NCBI GenBank assembly: GCA_019058295.1
Contig: JAHPZI010000015.1
Span: 1 to 64,000, forward strand
Direction: 5' to 3'
From: Promethearchaeota archaeon
Lineage (GTDB): Archaea > Asgardarchaeota > Lokiarchaeia > Sigyniarchaeales > SOKP01
Length of the DNA stretch: 64,000 nt
Shown: positions 9,069-17,997 of the stretch, piece by piece
Layout: every line of letters starts with the position of its first letter
How positions within the stretch are numbered: position 1 is the first letter of the stretch
Notes under the pieces: generated by a model
Databases searched by the model: none
What the model was told of the DNA's origin: nothing
What the model saw: only the letters and a program-made list of their open reading frames with translations
Position numbers and translations under genes: made by a program

Positions 9069-10316
9069 TTATACGAAAAAGAGTAATTTTCCAAGAAAGC
9101 TCGCCAAATCAATAACTTTTATCCGATCATTTAACTTTCCAGATTCCTCATCTAAAGAGGGTTCAGTCAAGTAACAATTGAAGTGTGTTAAACATTTTGG
9201 GCAAGGAACGATTAAATATTCGGCTCCTGTATCGATAGCTTCTTTGATACGATTTTGCCTTAATATACGAGTAGATTCATTACAATTCATAAATGCTGAA
9301 ACTCCACAGCAGTTTGCATCGTCTTTGATATTTTCCATCTCAATTAATTCAACACCAGGTATTTTTTTCAATAATTCTCTTGGAGCATCATAGAGTTTTC
9401 CACCTAAACGCCCTAATCTGCATGAATCGTGATATGTCACTTTAACTTTTAATTCTTGGGGCAATCTAATATTTTCAAGGATTCTTTCTTTCAAAAAAAA
9501 TTCTGAGAAATGGAATACTTCAAAATCAAAATCTTCTATAACTTTTGGATAATCAAATTTCCAAGTTCTATATCCTTCCGCACACCCTAAGATGATTGTT
9601 TTAACCCCGGCATCTTTATATAGTTTGACATTAAATTCCGCAAGCTTTTTAAAGGTTTTAATATCTCCTTTACCCCACAGAATGTCATGACCACAACATT
9701 TTTCATTTAAAACAACAGGAGCAATCCCAGCCTCATTAAGTAGACTAATTATCGTTTTGGGGATACTTATATAATCTATATCCAATTTATAAAAAATATC
9801 CCCCATTAGAGGGATACACCCAATAAAATAAGCAATTTCACCCGAATCTTTTATTTTTAATATAGTACCTTCCAAAAATTCCAATTTATTTGGTTGTATT
9901 TGATCATCAGCCATAATTCTTGAAATTAATGGAAAAACCTCATCATGAGTTTCACATTGAGCAATCTTTTCTAATTCAGATTCGTCTTTCTTTATTGATT
10001 TTCTTAGTTCTAATACTAATTCAGGAATTCTTACACCAACATCATCATGAGTCATTGGACAGTAAATAGTGCATTGACCACATGTAAGGCAATTCCAAAT
10101 ATTATTATTTTGTAAAGTCTCTTCTAATGGCAAATAGCTTAAATCTATTATCAAATTTCTTGGATAAAATAAATCAACAAGAGATAATGGACAAACATTT
10201 ACACAACGATTACAGCTATAACAATAATTTGCATTAGCAACTATTTTTTTAATAGCTTCACTCGAAACGATATTATTTTCCTTCTTCCTTCCTTCTTTCT
10301 CTTTAGATTCAGTCAC
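9069..10316 (-). CDS. hdrD: HdrD-like (HdrC-HdrB fused) Fe-S oxidoreductase
   Basis: 415 residues. Two N-terminal 4Fe-4S motifs, CYSCNRCVNVC (about 32-42) and CLTCGQCTIYC (about 76-86), are the HdrC part. Two CCG domains follow as the HdrB part: the first contains GCIPLMGD and KCCGHD, and the second contains YHDSCRLGRLGG, NCCGVSAF and PCPKC. CCG cysteines bind the non-cubane clusters that reduce heterodisulfides in methanogens. No membrane segment is present, so this is a soluble form. Its real substrate here is unknown; a disulfide or quinone-like acceptor is possible. Translation starts at GTG 10316. It is the first gene of the Hdr/FrhB cluster in transcription order. Confidence 0.85.
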   Translation of the reverse strand: MTESKEKEGRKKENNIVSSEAIKKIVANANYCYSCNRCVNVCPLSLVDLFYPRNLIIDLSYLPLEETLQNNNIWNCLTCGQCTIYCPMTHDDVGVRIPELVLELRKSIKKDESELEKIAQCETHDEVFPLISRIMADDQIQPNKLEFLEGTILKIKDSGEIAYFIGCIPLMGDIFYKLDIDYISIPKTIISLLNEAGIAPVVLNEKCCGHDILWGKGDIKTFKKLAEFNVKLYKDAGVKTIILGCAEGYRTWKFDYPKVIEDFDFEVFHFSEFFLKERILENIRLPQELKVKVTYHDSCRLGRLGGKLYDAPRELLKKIPGVELIEMENIKDDANCCGVSAFMNCNESTRILRQNRIKEAIDTGAEYLIVPCPKCLTHFNCYLTEPSLDEESGKLNDRIKVIDLASFLGKLLFFV

Positions 10317-10467
10317 TTTTTTAGATGATAGTTCTTAAACTAAATAAATTTAATTAATAACAAATTTTATATACTTTTATTTTAGAAATAAGTATTATAA
10401 TATAAAAAACATAAAATTATTTATAAAAGAAATAAAATCTAACAAATTTGAACTTGGATTTAAAATT

Positions 10468-10473
10468 AAGGAG
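10468..10473 (+). promoter_or_regulatory. Strong Shine-Dalgarno for the first seven-helix gene
   Basis: AAGGAG with 9 bases of spacing to ATG 10483. It confirms this start and marks leadered translation for this gene. Confidence 0.6.
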
Positions 10474-10482
10474 ATTAATTAT

Positions 10483-11202
10483 ATGGGACTTTATCAAATG
10501 GATATGGCAAGATTTCTTCAAGTTTATGTTGCTCAAGGATTAATTTGTGTATTTTTTTTAATTTTGGCATATTTAATTCTCAAACGGGGTAAACAACGTT
10601 TAAATTTAATGCTAAGTGGTTCATTTATAACAATTGCGGTCGGATTATCTTTAAATTTTATATACGCCCCTATAACACATCCACAGTTAGAATTAATTGT
10701 GCTAATATTATATTATTTGACGATTTTTTTCATATTTCTTTACCCAGCGTTTCTTTTATGTTTTGTGTTAATCTTGCTAAAGTCAGAAAAAATCATTACG
10801 ACTTCAAAACAAAGTATAATTATTATAGGCTATGCTGTAATATTATCTTGTATGGTATTTATTCCAAATGGGGTTGTTATTAATGCCAGTACTAATTGGA
10901 AGCCTGTGTGGAGCTGGTTTTACTTTGCTTATGTAATGGTGGTTGTTACTCTCGGATTTATCCCCTCTTATTATATTTCATTTAAAATTTATAAACTATT
11001 TGAAGACGAGCAAATAAAGGAGAAATGGAGATATTTCCTAATCGGATTAATCGGGCTTTATATCTTTGCTTCCGGAACTTTATTATCTAATACGTTAAAC
11101 ATTCAAGCTATTAGAAACATTTGGAGTGTTATCTCGTTTGCATTGGTGATTATTTCACCATACGCCGTCTATAAAGGCGTAGGGAAACAGATTGGAGATT
11201 AA
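10483..11202 (+). CDS. Seven-helix membrane protein, paralogue 1
   Basis: 239 residues with about seven hydrophobic helices and no recognised catalytic motif. It closely resembles the next gene along its length: both start LY-(M/F)D-x-x-R-x-x-QVY, share an ST(N/D)WKPVWS motif near residue 140, and end in GVGKQIG. The layout resembles sensor or carrier-type seven-helix membrane domains that occur without a kinase, but I cannot assign a function. AAGGAG at 10468-10473 lies 9 bases before the ATG. A T-run follows the stop codon, so it is probably its own transcription unit, divergent from the Hdr cluster. Confidence 0.7.
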   Translation: MGLYQMDMARFLQVYVAQGLICVFFLILAYLILKRGKQRLNLMLSGSFITIAVGLSLNFIYAPITHPQLELIVLILYYLTIFFIFLYPAFLLCFVLILLKSEKIITTSKQSIIIIGYAVILSCMVFIPNGVVINASTNWKPVWSWFYFAYVMVVVTLGFIPSYYISFKIYKLFEDEQIKEKWRYFLIGLIGLYIFASGTLLSNTLNIQAIRNIWSVISFALVIISPYAVYKGVGKQIGD

Positions 11203-11210
11203 TATTACTA

Positions 11211-11221
11211 TTTTTTTTTTT
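11211..11221 (+). terminator. T-run terminator
   Basis: Eleven T begin nine bases after the stop codon of the first seven-helix gene, before a 168-base AT-rich spacer that precedes its paralogue. This is the typical archaeal termination pattern. Confidence 0.5.
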
Positions 11222-11389
11222 ATTTTAGAAAAATTTTATTTAGCAAGGAAAGAAGATCAATACCATTTTTGACCAAAATTAGATTAACTTATCTTTAATT
11301 CATGCTTATTTTTTAGAGAAAAATTTATAACAAGATAGTTCTTTTTGTTTATTTAAAAAAGATATAATTATTAAAAAGGGATAAGATTT

Positions 11390-12097
11390 ATGGTACTTTA
11401 TGATTTTGATATTCCTCGGATTATTCAAGTTTACATCGTTCAATTAGGCATGGGAATTTTTTATTTTTTCATTGGTTTGAAGATTCTTAAAAGAGATACC
11501 AAACGGTTAAATCAGCTTTTTGCTACATTTTACATATTATCTGCTTCTGCAACCATAATAAATGTGATTTACGCTTCGATTTTTATCAATCCGGCGGTAA
11601 AAATATTGCATTTTTTAACATACTTTTTGTTCTGCTTCGCTATAGTTTATTTGTTGATTTTTAATCTAATTATCTTAAAATCAGAGAAATTATTTACCAT
11701 TAAAAAGCATAACATTATTGCTGGAACTTACGCTGTTTCATTACTTGTTTTAATTCTTATCCCGGGGGGAATTACAATTAACAAATCAACAGATTGGAAA
11801 CCAGTTTGGTCTCTACCATTTTTAATTTATGCACTAATAGTTATAAGTTGTGCAATTATCCCAACAACCTATTTTTCAATACAAATCTATAGAGAACTTG
11901 AGGATAAAATTGTGAAAAAAAAATGGACTTTTTATATCTTAGCAACTTTAATATATTTTGCTATCCTATATGTGGCTTCTATTTCAAATTTTCTGAACGA
12001 TCCAACATTTAGATTAATTACGTCATTTGCAATGTTATCTTTATTCGCTACTGCATATTTATTATACTATGGAGTAGGGAAACAAATAGGAGAATAA
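11390..12097 (+). CDS. Seven-helix membrane protein, paralogue 2
   Basis: 235 residues with about seven transmembrane helices, a tandem paralogue of the preceding gene. Shared landmarks are the N-terminal LYDFDIPRIIQVY, the loop STDWKPVWSLPF near 137, a charged stretch ELEDKIVKKKW near 180, and the C-terminal GVGKQIGE. The sequences have diverged considerably in the helices, so the duplication is not recent. The function is unknown. The conserved WKPVW loop between hydrophobic segments is a candidate functional site. A T-run follows its stop. Confidence 0.68.
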   Translation: MVLYDFDIPRIIQVYIVQLGMGIFYFFIGLKILKRDTKRLNQLFATFYILSASATIINVIYASIFINPAVKILHFLTYFLFCFAIVYLLIFNLIILKSEKLFTIKKHNIIAGTYAVSLLVLILIPGGITINKSTDWKPVWSLPFLIYALIVISCAIIPTTYFSIQIYRELEDKIVKKKWTFYILATLIYFAILYVASISNFLNDPTFRLITSFAMLSLFATAYLLYYGVGKQIGE

Positions 12098-12106
12098 AAT
12101 TCTTGG

Positions 12107-12116
12107 TTTTTTTTTT
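12107..12116 (+). terminator. T-run terminator
   Basis: Ten T start ten bases after the stop of the second seven-helix gene, preceded by TTCTTGG. This is a plausible archaeal intrinsic terminator. Confidence 0.45.
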
Positions 12117-12204
12117 CTTTTATCTTAAATTTTATTTTTACTAATAAACATAGTTACATATTACAATTACTTTTTAGTTCTGTTTCTAAAAATAATAGTA
12201 TAAG

Positions 12205-12552
12205 ATGTCGGATGAACTCGTTCGCATTTGGGGAATAGGACCAGTGGCAGCCTCAAGACTAATTAAGGCGGGGATTACAACTATTGATCAGTTGGCTGCT
12301 GCGCAACCCACGGAATTGGCGTTTGTTAAAGGAATAGGGATTCCATCCGCTAAAAAAATAATCGCTAACGCCAAGCATTTAATGACCCTTGAGAGAGGCC
12401 TCACGATTGTATTAGACCATATCAAAGCTAACTTCGTGCAAAATTGTCCTAAGTGTGGAGGAGGTATGGAGGAGAAATACATAATATTAGGCCCTGAACG
12501 AAGAATATCCGCTTATCAATGCAAATTATGCAAATTCTACTTGCCTCGCTAA
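12205..12552 (+). CDS. Helix-hairpin-helix plus zinc-ribbon small protein
   Basis: 115 residues in two parts. Residues 1-65 carry tandem helix-hairpin-helix-like motifs: IWGIGPVAASRLIKAGITTI and later VKGIGIPSAKKIIANA, as in the N-terminal domain of RadA/Rad51 and related DNA-binding proteins. Residues 75-115 hold a two-pair zinc ribbon, CPKCGG and CKLCKF. The combination suggests a nucleic-acid-binding adaptor in DNA repair or transcription. No partner gene is obvious nearby; the gene ends 17 bases from the convergent cation exchanger. The binding role is inferred from the fold motifs only. Confidence 0.65.
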   Translation: MSDELVRIWGIGPVAASRLIKAGITTIDQLAAAQPTELAFVKGIGIPSAKKIIANAKHLMTLERGLTIVLDHIKANFVQNCPKCGGGMEEKYIILGPERRISAYQCKLCKFYLPR

Positions 12553-12569
12553 AAGATCACGCTTTATTT

Positions 12570-13532
12570 TCACATTGTAGTCCAAACTTGGAATAAAACT
12601 ATAAATGAAATAGCATAAAGTGCCAAAAAAATCGCTCCTGCTTTTTTATCTACTTTTTGTCTCCAACAAACAAGAGCAATTACTATGAAACTAGCAAACA
12701 TTGTGTATAAGATAGCAGGCATAGCTAACTCGGCAGATACAGGTTGTGGAAAAAAGATTTGTCCTATTCCAATACTTAAAGTACAATCAACAATACAAGA
12801 TCCAATTATATCTCCAATGGCCATATTATAATGCTTTCTCTTTAGAGCTGTGATATCAACTGCCAATTCAGGGAGAGAGGTTGCAAAACTGAGAAAAACA
12901 AAACTGATAATAAACTCTTGGACTCCCAATTCCATAGATATTGTTATTACAGAGAGAACTATCATAAAAGAACTAATAGCGATTCCGGCAAAACCTAAAG
13001 CTGCTAATGTTGCGTGATATTTCTTACTTCTATCTGTTTTTGTTATTACTAAATCTATACACTCAATAATACTATCTTTAGTTACGTTATAAATAATAAT
13101 TGAATAAAATACTAAACTAACTACTACGAATATTGCGTCTAATCTTGTAAAATAACCTTTAGATATTATCGCATAAATTACAAAAAGAGCTATTAATAGG
13201 CATGCCCCAAGTACAATAAATTCTTGCCTTCTTACCTTAAAGGATCCACATACCATTGGTAGAAGCCCAAAAACTAAAGTAATTTGTGCCAAACTTGAAC
13301 CAATAGAATCTCCCACATCAATATCAGCATGACCCATGGAGCTCGAGATAATTGAGTTAAAAATCTCTGAGATATCAGTACCAATAGCGACAAGAGTCAC
13401 TCCTATAACCAAATTAGATATTCCTAATTGAGCCGCTAATGTAGCAGAATGTTTAACTGCAATATCACTGGAGTATACAATAATAATGACTCCTAAAATA
13501 AAAATAAATATAGATAGGGTGATTACAAACAT
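12570..13532 (-). CDS. CaCA-family sodium/calcium (cation) exchanger-like protein
   Basis: 320 residues with about ten transmembrane helices in two inverted halves, the length of YrbG-type prokaryotic exchangers. The first alpha repeat reads VTLVAIGTDISEIFNSI and continues to VGDSIGSSL. The second reads SFATSLPELAVDITAL and continues to IGDIIGSCIVD. The family normally has GTS-x-PE in both; the first repeat here reads GTDISE, losing the proline but keeping the acidic residue. It probably exchanges Ca2+ or a related cation against Na+ or H+ at the cytoplasmic membrane. It stands alone, convergent with the HhH/zinc-ribbon gene. Confidence 0.8.
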   Translation of the reverse strand: MFVITLSIFIFILGVIIIVYSSDIAVKHSATLAAQLGISNLVIGVTLVAIGTDISEIFNSIISSSMGHADIDVGDSIGSSLAQITLVFGLLPMVCGSFKVRRQEFIVLGACLLIALFVIYAIISKGYFTRLDAIFVVVSLVFYSIIIYNVTKDSIIECIDLVITKTDRSKKYHATLAALGFAGIAISSFMIVLSVITISMELGVQEFIISFVFLSFATSLPELAVDITALKRKHYNMAIGDIIGSCIVDCTLSIGIGQIFFPQPVSAELAMPAILYTMFASFIVIALVCWRQKVDKKAGAIFLALYAISFIVLFQVWTTM

Positions 13533-13759
13533 CGTATTATAAAATCCTCTTCAAAAAGATTTCTATCCTTTATTTTTTAATGCTTTTAAATTAGAACTAT
13601 ATTAATTGTACTAATTTCATTATGATATAGATGTGGCTCTCTTAAGATTATTACATCATCTTATGAATTAATTACTAAATATCCTCATTAAAAATATTGT
13701 ATCTCCATCTATTTCATTGGATTAAAAATATTTAAATGTTGACTTTCTTAGGATTAAAA

Positions 13760-14515
13760 TTATTTTTTTATCCTTTTTATTAATTCTGTAAAAATTTCTC
13801 CAGCTTTGCCCATTAAAAAAACATCAGCCAGATTATCCATCATTGTATTTTCCCTATTAACGAATATTACATAAGCTCCGTGATTTTTAGCGATGGTAGG
13901 CATAAAATTAGCGGGAGATATAACTAATGAACTTCCAACCATTAAAAAACAATCACAATCTCTACAAGCATTCATAGCGCCGTCAAGAACACTTGTAGGT
14001 AGAGATTCTCCAAACAACACTACTTTAGGTTTTATATACCCTGAACACTCACACACAGGATATTCGACACTTTTTGTATCCACATCGTCATAGGCAAATT
14101 CATTCCCACATTTAACACAATGTAATATTCCATAAGCCCCGTGTAACTCATATATTTTTGCGCCATAGGATCCGCTTCCTGATTTTTGATGAAGCATGTC
14201 AATATTTTGAGTAATTATTGCTTTTACCTTTCCTATTCTTTCCAATTCTGCGATAGCTTTATGAGCATAACTGGGTTCAGCATCGGCAACAATGCCTTCT
14301 AATTCTTTATGCATTTGCCAAAATTTTGAGGGATCTTGCAGGAAATATTGATAACTTGCATAGATTGAAGGGTCATAACGGCTCCAAAGCCCTCCTTCAC
14401 TTCGAAAATCTTCAATTCCCGATTCTGTAGAAATTCCTGCTCCTGAAAATGCTACGATATGATTTGACTCTTTTATAATGTCTGCTGCTTTTGATATCTT
14501 TTCTATCTCAATCAT
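13760..14515 (-). CDS. cobB: Sir2-family NAD-dependent protein deacylase
   Basis: 251 residues, typical for prokaryotic sirtuins. The NAD site GAGISTESGIEDFR is near residue 25. TQNIDMLHQ is near 118, and the catalytic histidine lies in ELHGAYG near 138. A zinc site follows with CVKC and a CEC pair, then KPKVVLFGE and GSSLVISPA. It removes acyl groups from lysines of proteins such as chromatin proteins or acetyl-CoA synthetase while consuming NAD+. The second zinc pair is spaced C-x-C instead of C-x2-C, a tolerated variant. It is a single gene, divergent from the kelch gene. Confidence 0.92.
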   Translation of the reverse strand: MIEIEKISKAADIIKESNHIVAFSGAGISTESGIEDFRSEGGLWSRYDPSIYASYQYFLQDPSKFWQMHKELEGIVADAEPSYAHKAIAELERIGKVKAIITQNIDMLHQKSGSGSYGAKIYELHGAYGILHCVKCGNEFAYDDVDTKSVEYPVCECSGYIKPKVVLFGESLPTSVLDGAMNACRDCDCFLMVGSSLVISPANFMPTIAKNHGAYVIFVNRENTMMDNLADVFLMGKAGEIFTELIKRIKK

Positions 14516-14684
14516 TAATAAAAAAAAGATTTTTTACTTATTCAATCTTCTGACAGATATTTAGTTCCTCATTATTCCGAGCATTAAAAAAATTAAAAAA
14601 TGAGATCTATTCTTTATTGGTCATACTTAAATGTTTACTAATAATAATAAAAAATATAGATAATAATTCAGAAAGTGAAAAATA

Positions 14685-16334
14685 ATGTTTAGCTTAAATC
14701 CACATAAGAATAAAGTATTAGGTATAACTTTTGTCCTTGTCTTGTGCCTCACGGTATTAACAGTATCATCCATCTCAACACCTTTTTCTGTTGATGTCGC
14801 TGCTGGATCCAAGGAAGCAGACTCCTTAAGCACTCCATATTGTAATGGAGCGCCCTGTGGTTGGGCGTGGATGTCAGGGAATAAAACCGCAATTGAATAT
14901 GGCGTATATGGCACGAAGGGAGTTCCTGATGTGGCGAATTATCCAGGAGCTAGATGTAAGTCTCTTTCTTGGACGGATACGAATGGAAGTTTATGGTTAT
15001 TCGGAGGTGGTGGTTTTGCCGAATCAGATTTCGGGTATTTGAATGACCTCTGGAGATTTAACATCACCTCAAAGGAGTGGGTGTGGATATCAGGAAATAA
15101 AAACGCTGGTGAACATGGTATATATGGCACGAAGGGAGTTCCTGATATGGCGAATTATCCGGGAGCTAGAAGTGAATCTGTTTCTTGGAATGATACGGAC
15201 GGAAATTTATGGTTATTCGGAGGAGTTGGTTTTGCCGAATTAGGTGGTATAGGATTTTTGAATGACCTCTGGAGATTTAACATCACCTCAAAGGAGTGGG
15301 TGTGGATGTCAGGAAATAAAACCATACAGGAATTTGGCGTATATGGCACGAAGGGAGTTCCTGATGTGGCGAATTATCCGGGAGCTAGAATTGATTCTGT
15401 TTCTTGGGCGGATACGGACGGAAATTTTTGGTTATTCGGAGGAGGTGGTTATGCTGAATTAGATAGTGGGGCTTTGAATGATCTCTGGAGATTTAACATC
15501 ACCTCAAAGGAGTGGGCGTGGATGTCAGGGAATAAAACCGCAGATGAAAATGGCGTATATGGCACGAAGGGAATTCCTGATATAGCGAATTATCCAGGAG
15601 CTAGAGCCTTTCTTGTTTCTTGGACGGATTTGGATGGAGATTTATGGCTATTCGGAGGACAAGGTTATGCCGAATCAGGTGGTACTGGGCAGCTGAATGA
15701 CCTCTGGAGATTTAACATCACCTCGAAGGAGTGGGCGTGGATGTCAGGGAAAAACATCTTAGATCAAAATGGCAAATATGGCACGAAGGGAGTTCCTGAT
15801 ATGAAAAATTATCCAGGAGCTAGACACAATCCTGTTTCTTGGACAGATACGAACGGAAGTTTATGGTTATTTGGAGGTGATGGTTATCCCGAATCAGGTA
15901 ATTTAGGGTGGTTGAATGACCTCTGGAGATTTAACATCACCTCAAAGGAGTGGGCGTGGATGTCAGGGGATAAAACCAGAAATGAATATGGTGTATATGG
16001 CACAAAGGGAGTTCCTGATTGCGCGAATTATCCGGGAGCTAGAGAGTCTTCTGTTTCTTGGACAGATACGAACGGAAGTTTATGGTTATTCGGAGGTAAT
16101 GGTTATCCCGAATCTGGTCTTGATGGGTATTTGAATGACCTCTGGAGATTTAAACCTGGCTGTATTGAAGAATCGCAACCAGGTGGGCAAATTCCAAGCA
16201 TAGATGATGACGACGATGATGATGGCGAACAAGCAATACCAGTCGGTAATTTTTATCTATTATTTATCGTGGTTGGAATCGTAGGCGGAGTAATGTATTA
16301 CAAAAAGAAGCATTCCATCATGAAGGATCGATAA
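14685..16334 (+). CDS. Membrane-anchored kelch-repeat surface protein
   Basis: 549 residues. Residues 1-40 form a signal peptide (hydrophobic VLGITFVLVLCLTVLTVSS). The ectodomain has about six and a half kelch-like repeats of 73 residues, each with GVYGTKGVPD, NYPGAR, SWTDTNGSLWLFGG, LNDLWRF and NITSKEW(A/V)WMSG. An acidic linker (seven Asp in a row, near 505) follows, then a transmembrane helix (FYLLFIVVGIVGGVMYY) and a basic tail. The repeats should fold into one beta-propeller outside the cell, for binding glycans or proteins. N-glycosylation sequons (NKT, NGS, NIT) recur in each blade. No galactose-oxidase active-site residues were identified. Confidence 0.82.
   Translation: MFSLNPHKNKVLGITFVLVLCLTVLTVSSISTPFSVDVAAGSKEADSLSTPYCNGAPCGWAWMSGNKTAIEYGVYGTKGVPDVANYPGARCKSLSWTDTNGSLWLFGGGGFAESDFGYLNDLWRFNITSKEWVWISGNKNAGEHGIYGTKGVPDMANYPGARSESVSWNDTDGNLWLFGGVGFAELGGIGFLNDLWRFNITSKEWVWMSGNKTIQEFGVYGTKGVPDVANYPGARIDSVSWADTDGNFWLFGGGGYAELDSGALNDLWRFNITSKEWAWMSGNKTADENGVYGTKGIPDIANYPGARAFLVSWTDLDGDLWLFGGQGYAESGGTGQLNDLWRFNITSKEWAWMSGKNILDQNGKYGTKGVPDMKNYPGARHNPVSWTDTNGSLWLFGGDGYPESGNLGWLNDLWRFNITSKEWAWMSGDKTRNEYGVYGTKGVPDCANYPGARESSVSWTDTNGSLWLFGGNGYPESGLDGYLNDLWRFKPGCIEESQPGGQIPSIDDDDDDDGEQAIPVGNFYLLFIVVGIVGGVMYYKKKHSIMKDR
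14865..16150 (+). repeat. 219-bp tandem repeats within the kelch gene
   Basis: The block starting CCTCTGGAGATTTAAC recurs at 15047, 15266, 15482 (first base changed), 15701, 15920 and 16139. The spacings are 219, 216, 219, 219 and 219 bases. Blocks around CACGAAGGGAGTTCCTGAT and GTGTGGATGTCAGG are nearly identical between copies at the DNA level, silent positions included. This points to recent amplification or gene conversion. Confidence 0.9.
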
Positions 16335-16342
16335 TCGAAATC

Positions 16343-16354
16343 TTTTTTTTTTTT
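16343..16354 (+). terminator. T-run terminator after the kelch gene
   Basis: Twelve T start nine bases after the kelch stop codon, upstream of the convergent aminotransferase end. Confidence 0.5.
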
Positions 16355-16436
16355 ACTTTTTAAATTCCCCACATTGAAATATCGTTTTCTGTCATTTGAA
16401 AATTGTAGATAGGTTCTGCATTCTCCCTTAACTTAT

Positions 16437-17834
16437 CTACTCAATCTTTTGACAGATATTATCAATTTTTTGTATAGTTTCATCAACAATTTCGTCCGTG
16501 TGTAGAATGCAAGTGTAGAACCTGCTTCCTGCTACAGATATGATTTCTTGATCCACTAATGCAGCTCCCATCTCGCCCATAAAGTCCTTTCGTACAGGAA
16601 TTTGGCCTACTTGAGTGTTGTCATCCAAATCTAATCCAAATACGCAACTGGTGTGAAAGTGTACGGTACCACCATAGTTATAGGAGAACCATGGTAACTC
16701 GTATTTCTCAAAAACTTCGTTTAAACCTATAGCTAATCGATTTGCAGCATGACCAGCTTTTTGAGTTGCATTAGTTTCTTCAACAAACTTAATAGCGTGA
16801 TATGCTGCCGCACATGTTAAGGGGTTTGCCGCTATAGTTCCACCAGTATAAGCTCTTTTTCCACCACTAACTCCAGCAGCACATAGACTCATTACATCAG
16901 CTCTACCTCCTATAGCAGCCGCAGAGGGGAAACCATGGCCAACAATTTTTCCAAACACAGAAATATCTGGTTTATAACCGAAATAAGCTTGACCTCCGCC
17001 CATATGCAATCTAAAAGCACATACAACCTCATCAGAAATCATTAATGTCCCATTCTCGTGACATAATTCCTCAACTTCTTTATTAAACTCAGGTCTAACT
17101 GGATTAGCTCCAGATTCCCCTCCCATTGGCTCTACTATTACAGCTGCGACCTTTCTTTTTTCTTTAAACATTTCTCTTAATGCTTCAATATCGTTTGGAG
17201 GGACAGATTCAGTAAATTTTAACACGGGTTTTGGAATTCCGTGAGATTCCAGCATTTTTGTTCCCGGAACGTGCATATCATAGACGAGCTGATCGCTCCA
17301 TCCATGGTAGCTCCCCCCAATTTTAATGATCCATTTACGATTTGTGAAAGTTCTTGCTATTCTAATTGCTAGCATATCAGCCTCTGTACCTGATTGTAGC
17401 CATCTGACTATCTCACATGATGGAAAATGTTTCTGTAATTGTTCTGCTGCGAGATACTCGTATTCATGAGTGATTCCATGACAAGGACCAATTTCCTTAA
17501 TTACGTCAGTGACTTTATCAATCAACGGTTTATATTGATGCCCTAAAATAATGGGTCCTCCACACATAAGGTAATCTAAAAGCTTAACATCGTCTATAGT
17601 TTCCATCCAACAACCGTAAACTTTCTTACTCTCTAAAGGAAAAGGAAAATTAAAAGCAAGATTGTGCTCAACTCCACCAGGAATAATTTTGCGCGCTCTA
17701 TAATAAGCATCTTTAGATTTAGGGTGGTTTTTATGATATCGTTCTATTATTCCTTTTAACTCTTCAGGTTTAAACTTTCTCATTGGAGAACTAACGATAT
17801 TTTTAATTTTCGCAATTTGATCTTCATATTTCAT
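16437..17834 (-). CDS. Class III (GSA-aminomutase-like) PLP aminotransferase
   Basis: About 465 residues. It resembles glutamate-1-semialdehyde aminomutase: IIPGGVEHN near 48, GGSYHGWSDQ near 175, the PLP aspartate in MISDEVVCAFRLH, and the Schiff-base lysine in FGKIVGHGFPSAA near 290. Unlike true HemL, it has an N-terminal extension and no tetrapyrrole genes around it. It is divergent from an FGGY kinase, which suggests transamination of an amino or sugar-derived aldehyde. The substrate cannot be read from sequence. ATG at 17834 is preferred over the in-frame TTG at 17840. Confidence 0.8.
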   Translation of the reverse strand: MKYEDQIAKIKNIVSSPMRKFKPEELKGIIERYHKNHPKSKDAYYRARKIIPGGVEHNLAFNFPFPLESKKVYGCWMETIDDVKLLDYLMCGGPIILGHQYKPLIDKVTDVIKEIGPCHGITHEYEYLAAEQLQKHFPSCEIVRWLQSGTEADMLAIRIARTFTNRKWIIKIGGSYHGWSDQLVYDMHVPGTKMLESHGIPKPVLKFTESVPPNDIEALREMFKEKRKVAAVIVEPMGGESGANPVRPEFNKEVEELCHENGTLMISDEVVCAFRLHMGGGQAYFGYKPDISVFGKIVGHGFPSAAAIGGRADVMSLCAAGVSGGKRAYTGGTIAANPLTCAAAYHAIKFVEETNATQKAGHAANRLAIGLNEVFEKYELPWFSYNYGGTVHFHTSCVFGLDLDDNTQVGQIPVRKDFMGEMGAALVDQEIISVAGSRFYTCILHTDEIVDETIQKIDNICQKIE

Positions 17835-17880
17835 ACTCAATTTTACTCAACAACCCTTATATGGCTATTTTAACATATTT

Positions 17881-17896
17881 AATTTAAATTTAAATT
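17881..17896. promoter_or_regulatory. AT palindrome between aminotransferase and FGGY kinase
   Basis: AATTTAAATTTAAATT is a perfect 16-bp palindrome in the 163-bp divergent gap. It contains overlapping TTTAAAT elements that could serve as TATA boxes in either direction, or as an operator. In such AT-rich DNA it may also be chance. Confidence 0.25.
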
Positions 17897-17997
17897 ATAA
17901 TAATAAAGAAATAAAATCATGAAAAAATAAGGTTTTGGTTTAAAAAAATAAATAATATTTACAAACATTCAAAAAAAGATCTAAATTAGTATTATTT

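Noticed and set aside
512..10316. Methyl-coenzyme M or hydrogenase linked Hdr operon
   Set aside because: No Mcr, MvhA/G or hydrogenase large-subunit cysteine motifs occur anywhere in the window.
14865..16150. CRISPR-like array
   Set aside because: The repeats are 216-219 bp, in frame, and encode kelch blades within one gene.
16437..17834. HemL for haem biosynthesis
   Set aside because: Sequence class fits, but the extra N-terminus, no tetrapyrrole genes nearby and linkage to a sugar kinase argue for another substrate.
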